NCBI GenBank assembly: GCA_035582835.1
Contig: JAYKAV010001798.1
Location: forward strand, 1,212,037-1,276,036
Direction: 5' to 3'
Origin: Phoebastria nigripes
Lineage: Eukaryota > Chordata > Aves > Procellariiformes > Diomedeidae
Length of the DNA: 64,000 nucleotides
Shown here: in pieces, positions 24,661 to 38,823 of the stretch
Layout of the letters: each line of letters begins with the position of its first letter
Numbering within the stretch: position 1 is the first letter of the stretch
Notes under the pieces: generated by a model
The model's input: only the letters and a program-made list of their open reading frames with translations
The model's database searches: none
What the model was told of the DNA's origin: nothing
Made by a program: the position numbers and the translations under genes

Positions 24661-27600
24661 GCTGGGACAGGTGATGGCTGGCGGGGGGACGGGGGGGCGG
24701 CTGGCGGGGCCCTGGCTCTCCTCACTCGCACATGGCGGCCTTCACCCCTTGAGAAGGAGGGCGAGCGATAAGCAAACGCAATCCACTCCCCGCCTTATCT
24801 CTGCATGGCGGCGGAGAGCTTAGGGCTGCCCCAATCTGCCNAGCCACATGCTGCAGCCTAATAAATACTCCGTTTTGAGCAAGCAGCCGTGGCCATGAGA
24901 TGCAGGATGTAATTTTGCCCATGTGTTTCGGCAGGCTCCAGGATCTTGCCTTTCCAAGGTGTGAAGCGCACGGGGTTGCTGGAGAAGACAATAGGAGCGA
25001 TGGCTGCGCTGGAGCTCAGACACTTTAGGGCGTAAACATGTCACCACCTTGAACCAGTTAAAAAAAATTGCCTGCCTAGAACTGTGCCTAATTTTCTTCT
25101 GATATGATTTTTTTTTAGGAGCTGTAACATAAGAATCTAACACGCCTATTCAAGTCATTAACTCCACAGCGGCTTAAATATGCACCAAAAACATTACTTG
25201 AATTTCCTGATGAGAAAGAGACAGAAGAAATACAGTATGAAAAGCTCTCATTTGTACTGCTAGAGAATAGGTGCTAATTGTATATGCTCTCTCTCCGCAT
25301 AGTTTAATTCAAATATATTTTAGTTTTGGGCACTGCTGTGTTTATATCTGTTTATTAGACACTGATATCCCTCTCAGCTTGGCACTTGTTCTAGAGTTAT
25401 TTTTAAAATGACAATTTCCCAGATAATTTGTGGCATGTGATGCCTGATCTCAAGGGAAAGCCATCTGTGCTTCTGCTTGCCAATGATTTACCACACAACT
25501 GTACAAGCAATAAATATCTCATCCTCAAATTTAAGCCAAAGTCCCTGCATGTACTGTATAAAATCACTTTGCCACTGTACTGTACATGTAATCAGAATAT
25601 TGTCTTCTCTTTTAATCAATAACTACAATACTTTCTCTGTTAAGTATCTTGTAGAAAGATCTCATGTTTACTCTACCTCATGACTGTATAGGACTTGCAT
25701 CTGAAATATGCTATAGAGCGGCTGAGCAAGTCCCCTACGCGTCCAGGGGCAGACCCCGACTCCGAAGCAGGGCCCTTTATCTGCATGCAACACCAGTCTG
25801 GAGACTGTGCACTTCAGGCAAGTATAAGAGTGAAGGTTTTCATTGATTTCCACATGAAAATGAATACTATTCTCTGCATGCAATGGCAATAAATCACATC
25901 ATTAAATTAANTGTATTATTGACTATTTTATTTTCAATGCCTCACATATACTTTTTAAGTGTTTGCGTGAAATCCTGTACCCATTTGCAGCCCACCAAGC
26001 TGGAATTTCCCCTATGTAAACATACACATTTGTCAGCAGTCACATAAAAACAAACAGAATTTTCTGAAGTCTTGCATTCATGGGAAATTTGTGATAGCTT
26101 AGTTAAACCCGTTTGAAATCACACCTTTGCTTCGACTGCCTGGTGCCGACAAGAGCCCGGAGCCGAGCGGGAGAAGCTGCTCCGGCAGCTGAGCCGTGGA
26201 CAGCTGGGGCTTTGGCAGGGCCAGCAGGGAGACTTTCCTGGCAGCCCCGAGAAGATATTTCTCTTCTTCCCCTCCCCTCTGTGGCCGGGTCAGAGGTGAC
26301 TTTCGCGTCTGGAAGAATTTGAACGCCTCATTCNTACCCTCCTAACTCTGAGTCAGCTGCCCCTTATGCATCAAAACCTGCTTTATAAGGGGCTCTGAAT
26401 TAGATGAGGAAAGCTGTCCTCGCCTGGCAAGGCAGGCACTTCCACCTCGCTGCACAGGCAAAACCAGAGAAATTCTGGGAGGAAGAGCTGAAGGTTAGAA
26501 ATGTCAGTACACAGAAACACCTGCATATGGTGATGTAGGGAAGGGGGTGTTCATGGCATGGAAAAAAGCCNGGGGATCGTGCCGCTGTACCGGCCCTTTG
26601 TACAATGAACTGAGGCACCTCTCAGGGTGTAATGTGCCTCTGGGATGTAATTCTGGTGAATTTATACTTACCTGTGGTAGCCCACAAAAGCCTTCTGTTA
26701 ACAGGCTGAGCGTGACACCTGATGCATCTGCAAAGGACATCTGATGGCAATGAGGTGAGGGACAGTCTGCTGCTGGTTTTCTCCTTTCTGTGTGCTGAAG
26801 CACGCTAACATGGAACAGATAATAAACAGCACAACCACAAAAAGGAGCCGACAAAACAAAGATAAACCCACCTTCTGCAGCCAGGCCTGAGCTGAAATAT
26901 TCTTCTGACAGGAATTTGTAGTTCAGACGTGAAAAATTAGTACAGGTTTTTCTGTCAAAGTATTACGAACCACAGCAGTGATCGCTAGGTAAAGAAACGC
27001 GGAGACTGNGCTGCGCTTGCAAAGGCTGGATGAGAAGTGCCAGGAAAGACACGCATTGTACGACTGTGCTGCAACAAGGAGGAAGAGAAGAGCAAAGCCC
27101 AAGAGGCTGCGGAGCCACGGGATGGTCCTGCAGCNGGTCTTCAGCAGGGGTTGCTTAGGCTGGACTTCGAAGGACTCACACTGAGAAAGAGCCCGGCACC
27201 CTCCTGTCTCTCCCTGGCAGCCCTGTCACCCTCCTCTTCCTCCCCTTCCACACCCGCAAGGGAAGATCACNAGCACACACAGCTGTCCACCTCCAAAGAG
27301 ACACCAAGCCAAGCCATCACTCAAGGGACTAACAAAGGGCAAGAGGACCTGCTTTAACACCCTCCTGGACAGAAACTCGGGATGTCTGCCAGCCATCACC
27401 AAGAAGAAAATATCATTTTTTAATGATTTTTTTTGCAGTATTGCTTGCCTGGGAATGTTACCTGGCTTTGTTGACACAACCAGAACACTAGTTCCTAGAG
27501 ATATGCTTGCTTTTACAGACATTGCTTCTAACTCCTCTATTTTTGCAGCTGAATAACAGCTTGCGGGCTGTGGACTGACGGCCAGGAGAGCCTGGAAGGC

Positions 27601-30600
27601 TGGCTGCAAAGCAGTGGGTTTAGGAGAGGGATTTGGAGGAGGAAGGAGAGGTTGAGCGATGTCCAGGTTCAGGTTTCAATGCCATAATGACATCCCTGGG
27701 TTTTGCATTCACAGAATTCCCCTCTACAACCTCTTATCTTGTACCAGTGCTGTGAAGCTCTTGTGTGTCAGTCTCAGAAAATCTGCCCTGTGGCTCTCTT
27801 GCATGACTGGAAAACAAAGAGAAAAAGCGTATTTTTGCCAGGGGATAACTCCCATTACCTCCCCACTGAGCCCAGCAGAGACAAAGCCCACACTGCAAGC
27901 ACCAGGCTCCTTGCCCTGGCATCCTCACCTGGACATGGTGGGTGGCGTGGAGCAAACCAGTCCATGGTGCGATGGTGCCCTGGCCTGCCACCACCCCACC
28001 TCCTGCCTGTTCTTGGGGACGAGCGAGCACCCTGCCACCCCTGCCACCCAGCCCAGGGGTGGGCAGACCCCGCTCACTGGCAGCTGCCTAAAGCAGGTGG
28101 GCAGCTGCCCATCATCCCTGGGCAGGGATCGACACCCGCCCCCACCCCGCTGCCTCCAGCAGCTCCCCACAGTCCCGAGGCCAGCGGGGCTCACCTGAGG
28201 GCTTTGTGCNAGAGCTCAGCTGCTGGAAGAGGACAAGGCTGGCGGACACCCTTGTGGGGCAAAAGAGGGGAGCAGCCACCGCCACTGTGTGTGGGGACCC
28301 CCGAACCCACCTGCCTGTTTCCCCCCAGCTTTGCCCTGCCTTGCTCACCTCTGGCAAGAAGTCCTGGCTGCCCGAGCAATACAACATCCTGACAAAAATG
28401 AGGCTGCTGCCTCCATTTCTACCCACCCGAATGTGAGATTTAGAGTAAAATGATAATGCGGCATTCCCCTCTCCCCATTCCTGCTAACTCTGCTTGTTCT
28501 TTTGACTGCAAATATTTGCATTTTTAGCCAAGCATCCCTCGGGGAGCAGGGGGGAGGCTCTCCACCCATCTCACTTTTTGTCTGTGCCCTTTTACCCTGC
28601 AGTGAGCAGTCCTCAGCAGCGGATGGCGAGCACCAGCATTCCCACCTACAGCAGGCACGTTGCAGAAACTCAAATTTCACTTACATTTGCAACAACTTAC
28701 TAAGCAGATGAGCCAGCGATAAGATGAAGCCCTCCTACCTATACAAGTGCAAACTCCAAACAGTATCTTGCATTTAATTATTTTATTGTGATCACTAAAC
28801 ATCCCACGATAAATACTGAAACTACCCTTGTACATGACTCAGTTTATGCAGCAGAAGAGCCTTTGCAGCAGAGACAAGTGCTTTCAAAAACAGTTGCCTT
28901 TTGAGACTGACATTTTTCCACTCAACATAGATATATATATATTCATCTTTGCATACCTCATATGTGATGATAGGCCATATGTGGTCAGTATTTGGAGACC
29001 TTCTAAAAACAATCTGAGAGATGGTTTCAGATCTCCAGGAAAACAAGGACCAGCACAGGACCTAATGACATCTTCCGAAATTTCCTTTTGCCCATACAAA
29101 ATCACAGCAGCAGGGGCAAGCTCAAAGCATTTCTAAGGGTGAGTCACTGGGAGCACATCAAATGTGCAGGAGCACACGATTTCAGAGACAAGCTACAAAG
29201 ACCAGTCAGAGGAATGATTTCTTTCAAATAGGGGATGGACACTGACCTGAGCTGAATCGTGCTCAAAAGCAGCCTTCTCTGGGCTTATCCATGCTCAAGG
29301 AGCTTCCATGGTTTGCAGCAGACAGAAACATGGGATAAATGGGCAGATGAACTACATTATCATTTCTGTTCCAGATTCATCAGCAGTACCAACATAAATT
29401 ACAGNAGAGAAACCTCAGAGATTTGGATTAAAAGACCCCGAAACAGGGAGAGTCCGTGGATGAACTCCATTGGGGAGTCACCTCCATGCGCCGTGGCTCT
29501 GCTGCNGGCGGGACACCAAGCCGTGGTGTTGCTGCTCCCAGCTGCCTGCCTGCCTGGGAGAAGGAGGGTCCTGTGGCTTCCTGCTGCCCTCCAGCAATGC
29601 CAGCAGGCCAGCGTGGACCTGAGCGTCACCTGGCTTTAGGGGCCACATGGAAATGGAAAGCCATCCCGACAGAAAGTCCTGGTTTCCTCACAGTCCTCGA
29701 GATCAGGATGAGAAATGGTGGTCAGGTCATACCCTTCAGGGAGGCAGTGCAACCCCAAATGGTGATTAAGACGAGGTGTTTATCATCTTCCCTGCAATTG
29801 TCTGTATCCTCAAGAGTCTCAAAATCAGTGAGCCTGAAAAGACAGGCTGCCAGTGCTGTGGAATAACAAACATGAGATTAGTGGTTCAGCATTTCCCTGA
29901 GCAATACACAACTTTACAAGCCCAGAGGTTCCCAAACCCTCATCCCCTCAACACACTACTGCTAGAAAGGGATCTTTCACATGCGAAGCATAAAAGTCTG
30001 TCCAAAGCACTGCATGGAAGTACTGCATGTGGGGAATAGCCCTGCACTACTGCCTACCTAAAAATAGGTCCTCTCCAGGGCTAGGGACAAGTTTCACAGA
30101 TAACAGGCACAGGCTTGCTTTTCCACACCCCCAAATATGCCCTGCAGTGAGAATGAGACGTGAAGTAAGAAAGGATATAAATAAAACAAAACCAGTTAGA
30201 AAAACGGGAGAACACACCAGTTAGAAAAGTGGGAGAATCCCGCTTCCTGCTGGAGAGTAAGTGACCAAGTGCTTTACCATTTTAGCACAGTCCCTCACTT
30301 TTCAAATGCAGCCCTGACCCTTTCCCCTCTACTTTGCTATCACAGCATCCCATGGGAGCCTGTTTGTAAATCATCGCTACATGTCTCCCCTGCTAGCAGA
30401 AAGGAAGGAATGACGACTGTTCCCTGAGTTCCCGCATTTTGTGGAATAAAACAGGTGTTTAGTGCTGGTTTAGCAGCAGAGGAGTCGGTGCTGTGACAGC
30501 GGGGCAGGACACAGGTGGCACAGCCGGGGCAGTGCTAGGGGGCCTCCCGAGCATACCAGAATTTAAGGAAAAGGCAATTGCAGAGTTTTAACAGAAGGAA

Positions 30601-30878
30601 TTTTGACTGGGGGACAGATTTGATTTCTGCTCTGGCCTTAACAACCCGTAGCATTTCCCTTTAAACCCTGCTGCCGCAACCCCAGCTCTGTTGTTAGGAA
30701 AGGAGAGTGATGTTCAATAGAGAAGCGACTTGGTTTGACAGCACAGATCCAGCTCAGGATCTTCCCAGCTGGCATCAGCTCATCACTTCGCAGAGATACA
30801 GCCCTGTCCCAGTGTCACGTTTCTCCCCAGCCTTGGTCTACTCAACATAAGCCACTCTTGATGCTATTTCAGTATGTC
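24661..30878. other. Intergenic region between TRIM55 and the tRNA cluster, proximal part
   Basis: No exon with splice sites and a known domain, no tRNA and no recognised repeat. GC-rich stretches at 27.0-28.4 kb give long open frames on both strands with low-complexity Pro/Ser/Ala translations; these look like chance. There are several isolated N's. Confidence 0.6.
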
Positions 30879-30961
30879 CCCTCCATAACTCAGCTGGCAG
30901 AGCAGAGGAGCGCCGGTATTTTTTTCTCCAGAACAATGCTGAGGTCTGTAGTTCAAAGGAG
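30879..30961 (+). pseudogene. tRNA-Tyr-like pseudogene
   Basis: The 5' half aligns to the local tRNA-Tyr genes (CCNTCNATANCTCAGCTGGNAGAGCNGAGGA). A diverged intron-like stretch follows, then a 3' part resembling AGGTC..GTTC..GAAGGA with a deletion across the T arm. The acceptor stem and B box are broken, so it cannot be a functional tRNA. It is a decayed relative of the tRNA-Tyr genes at 42.6 and 44.3 kb. Confidence 0.55.
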
Positions 30962-33900
30962 AGATTGGTTTTAAGGTTATACTCAGCACATGACTTTACA
31001 CCACGTCAGACACCTGCTGAGACTCCATCCCAGTTCCCTAGGCTGGTCTAGGTTATGTTTTTATCCATCCCCATCTTGAGGGTCATTCCTCCAGACAGAA
31101 TAGAGGTTCAGTGCTGGAAGATAAAGGATTGAACATTCTGGTATTGCAGCTAAACAAAAATACCGGGTGTGAGGGCAGGAAGGTTTTCACACAGCAAGGC
31201 ATTACCTGAACCGGTCATGCGCCTGCTTAGCACATGACTGGTGACAGAGGTGGTACCTCTGTCCTTTAGCTTNTTTTTCAAACTCTGTTTTCCTTTCATG
31301 TGTTCCTTTGCCCTGTAGGAATATAGCGAAACCAGCATGACTATTCATTTCTGAGTGCTAATGCCTTTTTTTCTTTTGAAAGTCAGATTAGAAGAGCAAG
31401 TTTGCCTTTTGGCCATTTTCCAGGCAAGTTCTTTTCCCCACTCCCTCACGTGAGATTCACATGAGCGTAGGGGAGCACAATGCATGAGAGAGAGATGCAG
31501 GTGTTTGCAAGGACAACAACAGCTGGAAACGCCTTCAAGCCGGGCAGGAGTTGAATGAAGGCACTTTAAGCTATGATCAGGGATGCCATCTGCTGTGACA
31601 TTGTGTTCATTGTACCAAGCAGCAGTCTATTAGATTAACGTCCTTTTGAATTATCACTTCAGGAAGCATCTCAAGCACGCCGGCCCACATCCACATGTGC
31701 AGTGTTGCTCCCCTCTCCCATCAGGCTGTTCCCCAGGAGTCAGCCTTTCTGATTCTGGCTGAGTTTAGGGAATGCAAGGAAAGAAAGGGCAGACAGCAAG
31801 TCCTTTGGCCACAAAACAAATCAGAGTTCGGGTGCCTCTTCAAAGGCTTTGACCTTGCCACCGAAGGGTCAGCTTTGCAGTAAAATTTGTGTTTTGCATG
31901 GAAAGCCAGGGTCAGGCTGCCTGAGGATGCACATCTCTCACTGTGAAGTCCTACACCCCTGCAGTCAGGGTTGGGCAATATGAATGAGTAGTTCATGGCA
32001 GCAAACTGCATCACAGTAATCTGTTACCACGATCTGGGGAGAAGACAAAGAGTTTGGGGCTTTCTCTCCCGCCTCACCCCCATTCTCCCTCTGCCTCTAC
32101 CTCACCTAGCCAAGCACAGCCTGTCCCCAGCCNGGAGGGTGACTCCCGGTGACCCCAGCCATCAGCAGGGAGGGAGGCTGCTCTGGCGCTGTGTGCAAGG
32201 GAAGGAGCGCTGCCGTGAGCCGGCAACGCCTGACCTCCCTTGTCCTACCTCTGTGGTCAAGAAGCTGGAAAAACAGGGCACCGCCGACCCCATATCCTCC
32301 TGCCACAGCCACTCTTTGGATCAGGAGAAGGCGGCTCGGGGAGAGGACGTACGGGGTGCAGGGAGGGCTGGGATGTGGTGGCAAAGCAGAGCGCAGGGTC
32401 GGTGCCAGAGCTGCTGTGTGTTTCCGTCATCACAGCACTTAGAGTTACGCTGCTAGTGAAGCACATGGCCGACTGCATGTAGGCTGCAAGAAAGAAGAGG
32501 TGGTGCAACAAAGTCAGTCCTCTGATGGATCTGCTTGTTGCGAGTTTTGCCTCCTCGTGTCACTTGTGTCACTGTTTTTCTAATGCCGTGGGGTCGGATC
32601 TCCCCCATCTCTGCCCCGATGCAGGTGTGCAGGGAATCTTACTTCAGGGAAACCTTGGGAGGTGACAAGCTGGAGCAGTACACAGCGTGTTTCTGCTGCT
32701 TCTGATAATCCCAAAGACTGTGATGCAAACATGAGAGGGGTGATAATAGATTTATGTATGAGTAGACTACAAATTATGTCTCTTCCAGTTACCTACATAG
32801 TATGGCCTTGGTGCTATTTCGTTCCCTAATCATTGCTATGAAGCACTTCAACAGCTTTGCAGCAGCATCGCTTTGTGCAGAAATTTGTTTTTAAAGTNCC
32901 TTTAGGCCTTGGTTCCCCACATCCCAGAGTGATGCATCTGCCACTTGCCATCACGCTGCTGGGACTGGGGCCGCTGCAGGATCCCGCCAGGAGTCAGTCT
33001 CAGGACTGCATCTCTCATCCTTTGANAGCTCAGCTAGCTCCCAGGGTGGAAGGCTGTGGTGCTTTCAGGGTAATCCTTAGTCACTGGTTTAATGCCAACT
33101 CAAAGGAAAGGGGGTTTTGGGGTGGGCAGGAAGGCTCTTGCTCATCACTGGGCTTCTTATCTTACCCCCGACAGACACCACGAGGAACCTCAGGAGTCGA
33201 AGCCTGGGGCCAATCTCCTATTCCACACCAACCAGCAGAGGATGCCCCTGCCATCCCTGACCTCCACCAGAGGTACTCACCAGAGACCTCGCTCCTGCAG
33301 CCAAAACGGGGCAGGCATGGCTAGTGCTATCCTTTAACACTCTAGAGAACATGCCAAGGAGCCTGATATGAGTTAGGCGGCCACAGGGTAACAGTTCACC
33401 ATAACCTTCAGCAAGCAATGTCAGCAGGCAACAAGCAACACTGAAATCCCACTTAATCCAGGCGAGATGAAGCAAAAATGCAAATAAAATAATTTATCCA
33501 TGAAAAATCCATTAATATCCATCCAAAATACATGATATTTATGGAATACTTAAAAAAGCTAAACAGACTTCTACCCTTACCCGTCCAAACTGGCAAGACC
33601 TCTCTCACCTGTCACCGGCTGGTGTGCAGGTGATTGCCCTGAGAAGGTACAGTGCTTCCTTAAAAGCTTCCTCTGCAAGTCATGGCTCAGGTTGCATTCG
33701 TTAGGGTGCTCCTAATATGTCAGGTCTCATAGCCAATTCCTTGGGCTCCTGGCAGACTTTAATCTGAAATGCATCCAGACTGGCTGCGCATTCCCGGGAA
33801 CTGAAGTCAGCCATCGTTCGCTTCCAGGGAAGTATAAATGTCTCTTTATCAAACCAGGTGTCACCCAGTCAGGCATCAACTTCTTGTGTTGAAGAAGGTG

Positions 33901-34813
33901 ACAACACTCCCATCCCTCCTCTGGTGACTTAACATGTTCCCATGTGAAATGCTCTTTACGCTGACCCTCGCAGGTTGCACCAGGCTGGAAATAGAGAAAA
34001 AGCATCTGAAGGGGCCAACGTGTAGAGCAGGAAGCTCCACTTTTTTCTATCTTGGTGATCCCATTTTCATCCTTTCCCTCACTTTACAGCTAGGGAGCGA
34101 TTCTGAGGGAAGCGTGCCCATCCAGCATGTGGGAGGCAGTAGGATCAGTGCCTCTGCTCTCTGGCCCCGGGCTGGTGTTGTCCCCACTCCTCCCCTGGCC
34201 CCACATGCTGCAGGAGCTGTGCAGGGGGTCAGAAAGGTGCCTGGGCCATTTCCTTCCAATTTAGGGATGAAACTGTGCTGCCAGCGGGTTAACGGGTATC
34301 TCTGTGTTTTCCCTATGTGCGGCCACTTTGTAAAACTGGAAGGAGAAAGTTGCAAGTGGAAGATGCGAAGGGAAAAAGACACAATAACAGGGTAAGAAAG
34401 GAGTAAGCACACAGCAGTCCCAGGATGTCCGCTGCGTTGAATAAGCACTGCTCCCTTTAAACTGATTCCCCGAAGCCCAGCACAACCCGCCCACCTCCTC
34501 TTCTACTTCGCAGCACCACAGCAACCCGCTTTTCCTCCTTCCCACATCAACCTTCAGCTCCTTTACCCTCTACCATGAAGAGAGTGGACTGTCTCACCCT
34601 CTCCCTGAAAAGACAAGTCCTGCGAACCGAAGAGCAGCCTCCGCTCTTTGGTGCGGGCAGAAACCGCTCCCCTTGCTCCTGATCCCAGCACCAGCTTGAA
34701 GCAAGACATCCCCTCCAAACGAAGGCGCACATACTTTGCCGTATGCCCACCAGAATAATGATAGCAGGGAGGGCAAAGAACAGATGTTTACATTATTGCA
34801 GAACAAAAAGTTT
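30962..34813. other. Intergenic, no gene seen
   Basis: No conserved protein domain, tRNA or recognised repeat. The open frames near 32.0-32.5 and 33.0-33.4 kb are GC-driven and overlap on both strands. Confidence 0.6.
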
Positions 34814-34839
34814 AAAAAAAAAAAAAGAAAAAAAGAAAA
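34814..34839. repeat. A-rich tract (T-rich on the minus strand)
   Basis: Nearly pure A on the plus strand, broken by two G's. It directly abuts the 3' end of the tRNA-Ala relic on the minus strand, so on that strand it is a T-rich tract in the position of a Pol III terminator. Confidence 0.85.
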
Positions 34840-34912
34840 TGGTGGCATTCAGGCATCGAGCCAGTGCCTTTCCCACGACAGCACTCCTGCTGAGCACTTG
34901 AGCCAAGGTATT
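34840..34912 (-). pseudogene. tRNA-Ala(AGC)-like pseudogene
   Basis: The 73-nt minus-strand segment aligns end to end with the intact tRNA-Ala at 63063-63135 when small indels are allowed. The best-kept parts are the B-box region (plus strand GGCATCGA), the CACTTGAGC D-arm region and the spacing of the ends. Anticodon stem and acceptor stem are mostly lost. A dead tRNA gene copy. Confidence 0.6.
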
Positions 34913-35693
34913 GTTAGCTGGCCAGGTAATGCTAAAGGAATGAAATAATTCTAATTTTTGCCAAGAAGAAGGGCCAGCGTGTCTCCTGGATAGGGAAGAA
35001 ATAGGAGAAGCTCCATGCTAAAGCGGTAGACCTCCCTGGAAGGGAAGAATTTGGTTTTTTAGGAGGAAATTAGACATGAGAGGTGCTTTGTTCCCCCATG
35101 AGGAAATACTTCTTGGTCAACACAGCCTGAGGTGTAAGGTGTGGAGGAAGGTAGGCTCTCCGCTCCTCACTGTGTCAGGAGAGCCTGCGGCAAAATGCCT
35201 GGATATGAGGGAATGGCCTTGCTGATTTAATCTTCAAAGCCAGTAACTGAAGCCTGGTTTTCTCTCATTTTGCCACCTACCTCTTTTATAAGTTTATCTA
35301 TCTTGGCAGCTGTGAGTAAATGTTTTTATTTGCTTTTTGTCTTAACCTGTCTTGAATTAAGTATGATTTCAGTGTAATTGGATACTAATGACTCGTTCCT
35401 TGCCAAAGGATGTGGTAAATCTCCACGTAGAGCTTGAGGCACCTTACAAGCACTCTGGGTTGCCAGCTTGTTCTCCATAACATCCAAAGCATTACTGAAT
35501 GTGCCCTCCCTCAGCTGCAGGGCCCCGCTGGGCCTGCAATAACCAGGAGGGAAGAAGTGTCTTCTAGGGATGGGAGCAACCAGGAAGACCTGAATTCCAG
35601 GGGGTTCTGCAGGGTTTGTTGGAGAATTTATGGTTCGGTGAAAGAACACGTGGTTCTTGCACCATGTGCTGAGCAAGAAGAAAAGAGAGAATC
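34913..35693. other. Intergenic, no gene seen
   Basis: Nothing supported. A GGGCCAG...TGGATA stretch at 34970-34992 faintly resembles the tRNA-Arg 5' half, but the rest does not align. Confidence 0.5.
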
Positions 35694-35786
35694 CCCCATC
35701 AGCCAGAACTGAACCAGCAACTTAAAGTTTGTAAAAAACGACATATATTTGTAGCCTGNCTCACTGCCAGGAGGGCTATCAAAAGA
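35694..35786 (-). pseudogene. tRNA-Tyr-like pseudogene with intron remnant
   Basis: The minus strand aligns with the intron-bearing tRNA-Tyr genes at both ends. The plus-strand text AGCCAGAACTGAACCAGCAACTTAAAG matches the reverse complement of the T arm and variable region. GGGCTATCAAAAG matches the reverse complement of the acceptor and D arm. The middle (intron and anticodon arm) is diverged and contains an N. Many stem mismatches make it non-functional. Confidence 0.6.
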
Positions 35787-38700
35787 AGTTAGGAGCAGCC
35801 ACCAAAGGTAGGCTTGGCATACTGTCAGGCACACCCGTCCTTCCCTACCTGCCCACTCCTTTGTATCACCACTTCTCGTTTCCAGCTCTTAACCTGTATT
35901 CATCCCCTCCCCGGGCCACTAGCCTGATTTCCCAGCTCTGGCTCCAGCTTTCTCCAGGCATGAGGATGGTTCCCTGCTTGACCAAGGTTTTGCCTCAAAT
36001 ATTATTCTTGGCTGCAGCCCTGTCCTGGGTTCGAGCAGGGCCCATCTCACTGGGACCTGCTTTCCAATTGCAGGGCACCGCAACACAGCTGTTCTTGCAT
36101 GCAGTACGTGCTCCGTTAGCCAAAACTGAGTGGCCTTGTTTGCTCAGAGCAACTCTGTTAGAAGTGCATGGAAATTTGAGAAACTACTCTTTTCTAACAT
36201 CATCCTTCGTCCCATCATCGCAGCAGGGGTAACATCCCTGGGATCTCTGAGTGAATACATGGGAGCCCTCTATCCTGCCTGGCCCGGGCATGCGGTGGAT
36301 CATCTCTCTGGCTGCCAACTGGAGGAATAGGAGCAAGTCCAAGCTGCCCAACCAGAAGAAGGCACACTACCCCCACCCCTGCAAACTCCTGTTTGCAATT
36401 ACATTCTTCCTGTTGTTATATGCCCACCAGCCATTTGGACACACTCACCCCGTTTCATTCACTTTGTGGTTTTTCAAGATTAATTCAGGGGAAAAAACCA
36501 AAACCCATCTGCAAAAGAGGAGCTATTTGCAAGTCTCTGCTTATGAAGGAGCTGCTTCCCTCCGTGCTTACCCCTCTGCACTGGCCTGGGGCAACCAGGA
36601 AGAATTTGGCCTCGTCTTCACCGCCCACCTTACTAGCACCTGCAAAAAATAAAGAGAGCAAGAAGGAAAATGAAGAGAGGATGGAAATAACAGATCGAAA
36701 GTGAGGTGTCTGTGGATGCAGACAGCGGCTCTACCTCTCACCTACTGGATACCTTCTCTACTTCCCACACCTTGCCCCCACTCCATGTCTTCTGCTCTGT
36801 TGTCTCACCACGACACTCCTCCTTCGGGCTGCAGTTTGACAAGCAACTGCAGGCGGCTGAGCTGCTCTGGCCGGCGGGATGGGGCAGCCTGTGCCTCTCA
36901 CCTTCCTTGTGCTGGCCCTGGCTGCAAGGTCTGGTCCTCTCGTTTGCACCAGCTAGGCTGATTCACCTTACTGACCATTAGAAAATTACCTGCTGCTTTG
37001 CTGGTTTATCAAGTTGGCTCAGGTGCCGGGAGTGACCACAGACCACCAGAGCAGTGACAAGGCAAGTTGTGTAGCTGAGCGCAGCGGAGAAGAGGGGAGA
37101 AACGAGACCTCATTACTTTGGAGCAAGGAGCTGCTAAACTGGCTCATCCTCCTTTTAAACTTCACCCTCAACATCCTCGTTGTTATCCAGAATGTAATAC
37201 CTTCAGTACCCCACAAGATGGTCCATGACTTGAAGGAGCGCTCACAAGCAAGTCAAGCCAAAAGCCATCACTTATCACAGTAGTCTGGCAAAATCTCTGC
37301 TGCTGAGGGAGGTACGGTAGCAATGCGTGTTCAGATAGGGTTGCGGTGATTAACGTCTGTCTCCGACAGCTCCCGGCATTTTCCCTGGCAGCAGGTTAGG
37401 TGAATCCCATCCTGCTCCTAAGGAATGGAAAGAATAGTCGTTCATGTTTTTCCATGCTCCCTACTGTCCAAAGCTGGCTAACTGTTGTTTTGTTGTTGTT
37501 GTTTGCCTAATGAAGCTAGGGCTAAATATGCAGAGTTCGTTTTCAGTAGCCGGGCTGTCTTTGGTACAGACCTGTTTATGAAAGCCTGAACNGACAAGTG
37601 TCAGGCCAGAAATCAAACAGCAATCAAAGGCTATCATCAGAAAGAACCCAGCAGCTCACTGATGCCCAGGTTATTATCAGCGATGGGCCAACACGTTTGG
37701 CTGCCGTAAGGTCAGTGAAGGGCTCAGAAAAGCAGGCAGCAAGCGTCACCAAGAAGTCCTGAGGCNGAATCCAAAATGTTACTAATCTATGAGGTGTTCC
37801 CTGACTCTCCCTGGAAAAGCAAAACTTACTTTGCATCTGATTGACAAGTTAAAACTGGAAAACAAGTTCTGGGATGTTGTGGCCTTTGCAGAGCATACTA
37901 AGTGACCAAGACCACAGCCACCATGGCACTGGTCTCCTTCCTGAAGCACCAGCATGGTGCTTTGTATGGATTCNAAGGCAAAGCCCATCTTGGCAGTCCG
38001 AAGAGAATTGTCTGAGCTGCAGGAAGAAAAGACGGGGTACAGAGCAAGAGTAACTCAAGGCTTGGGGCAGGAACTAACATGCAGGTGTGAGTCAGGCGCA
38101 TCGTAACGGGAGAGGTATCGGTGTGACGGTGGAGTGGGGGTTACCTGGAAGACAAGGTGCTGATGCTATCTTGGTACCTTCAGAGCTGCCCTTATCCCTC
38201 TGAATAGATCAGCTCTATGCCGCACCACACAGCCTGTCCCAGCCCTGCAGGCCTTGTCTGTCTGCTCTGGGGTCCTTATGTGGAGGCAGGACCAAGCGTG
38301 GGGTGAAGGCTACAAGGCTTTTCTGCTACAGCATCGTGGAAGCACGAGGCAGATCCCACCTCCTCCTCCCAGCAGCTGGGATTCCTCCTCCAGACTCCAC
38401 GGGAGCAGACAGGCTCTGCTGGCCCCAGGGGCTGCTGGGGCTTGGGGGAACAGAGTTTATGAGCGAAGGGGCATGACACAACTCCCAGCATTTGGGAACT
38501 GGATGATATTACGATGTTTTTCTTTTTTCCTTTCNGCATAGATATTGCAGCAGGTGACACGATGTGACTTGTTCCCAGCTTGTACTTGCAAAGCTCTTCA
38601 TCATGGTGGAGCAACATCAGATACGGAGCTTGGACCCGGATGCCGGTGGGAAAATGGGATTTCCACTGCACAACCTCCACCCGCTGCTGGAGAATTTCGG

Positions 38701-38823
38701 TTTTCCCCTCCCCAAAAAAACCAACAGGGCAGCAAAGATTAGGGATGGGAGCAGCATCGGGGGCCCAACATTTGGGGACCAGGGTGTGCAGGACTTTGCT
38801 CCTGCCCAGCAGCCCCGCGTTTT
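35787..38823. other. Intergenic, no gene seen
   Basis: No known domain, RNA gene or repeat was recognised. The open frames at 35.9-36.7 kb resemble no family I know. Confidence 0.6.

Noticed and set aside
27703..28392. 229-residue open frame on the plus strand
   Set aside because: Crosses an N, low-complexity translation, competing frames on both strands, no domain. Treated as chance in a GC-rich stretch.
34968..35041. Possible further tRNA-Arg relic
   Set aside because: Only GGGCCAG and TGGATA match in spacing; the anticodon and T-arm regions do not align.
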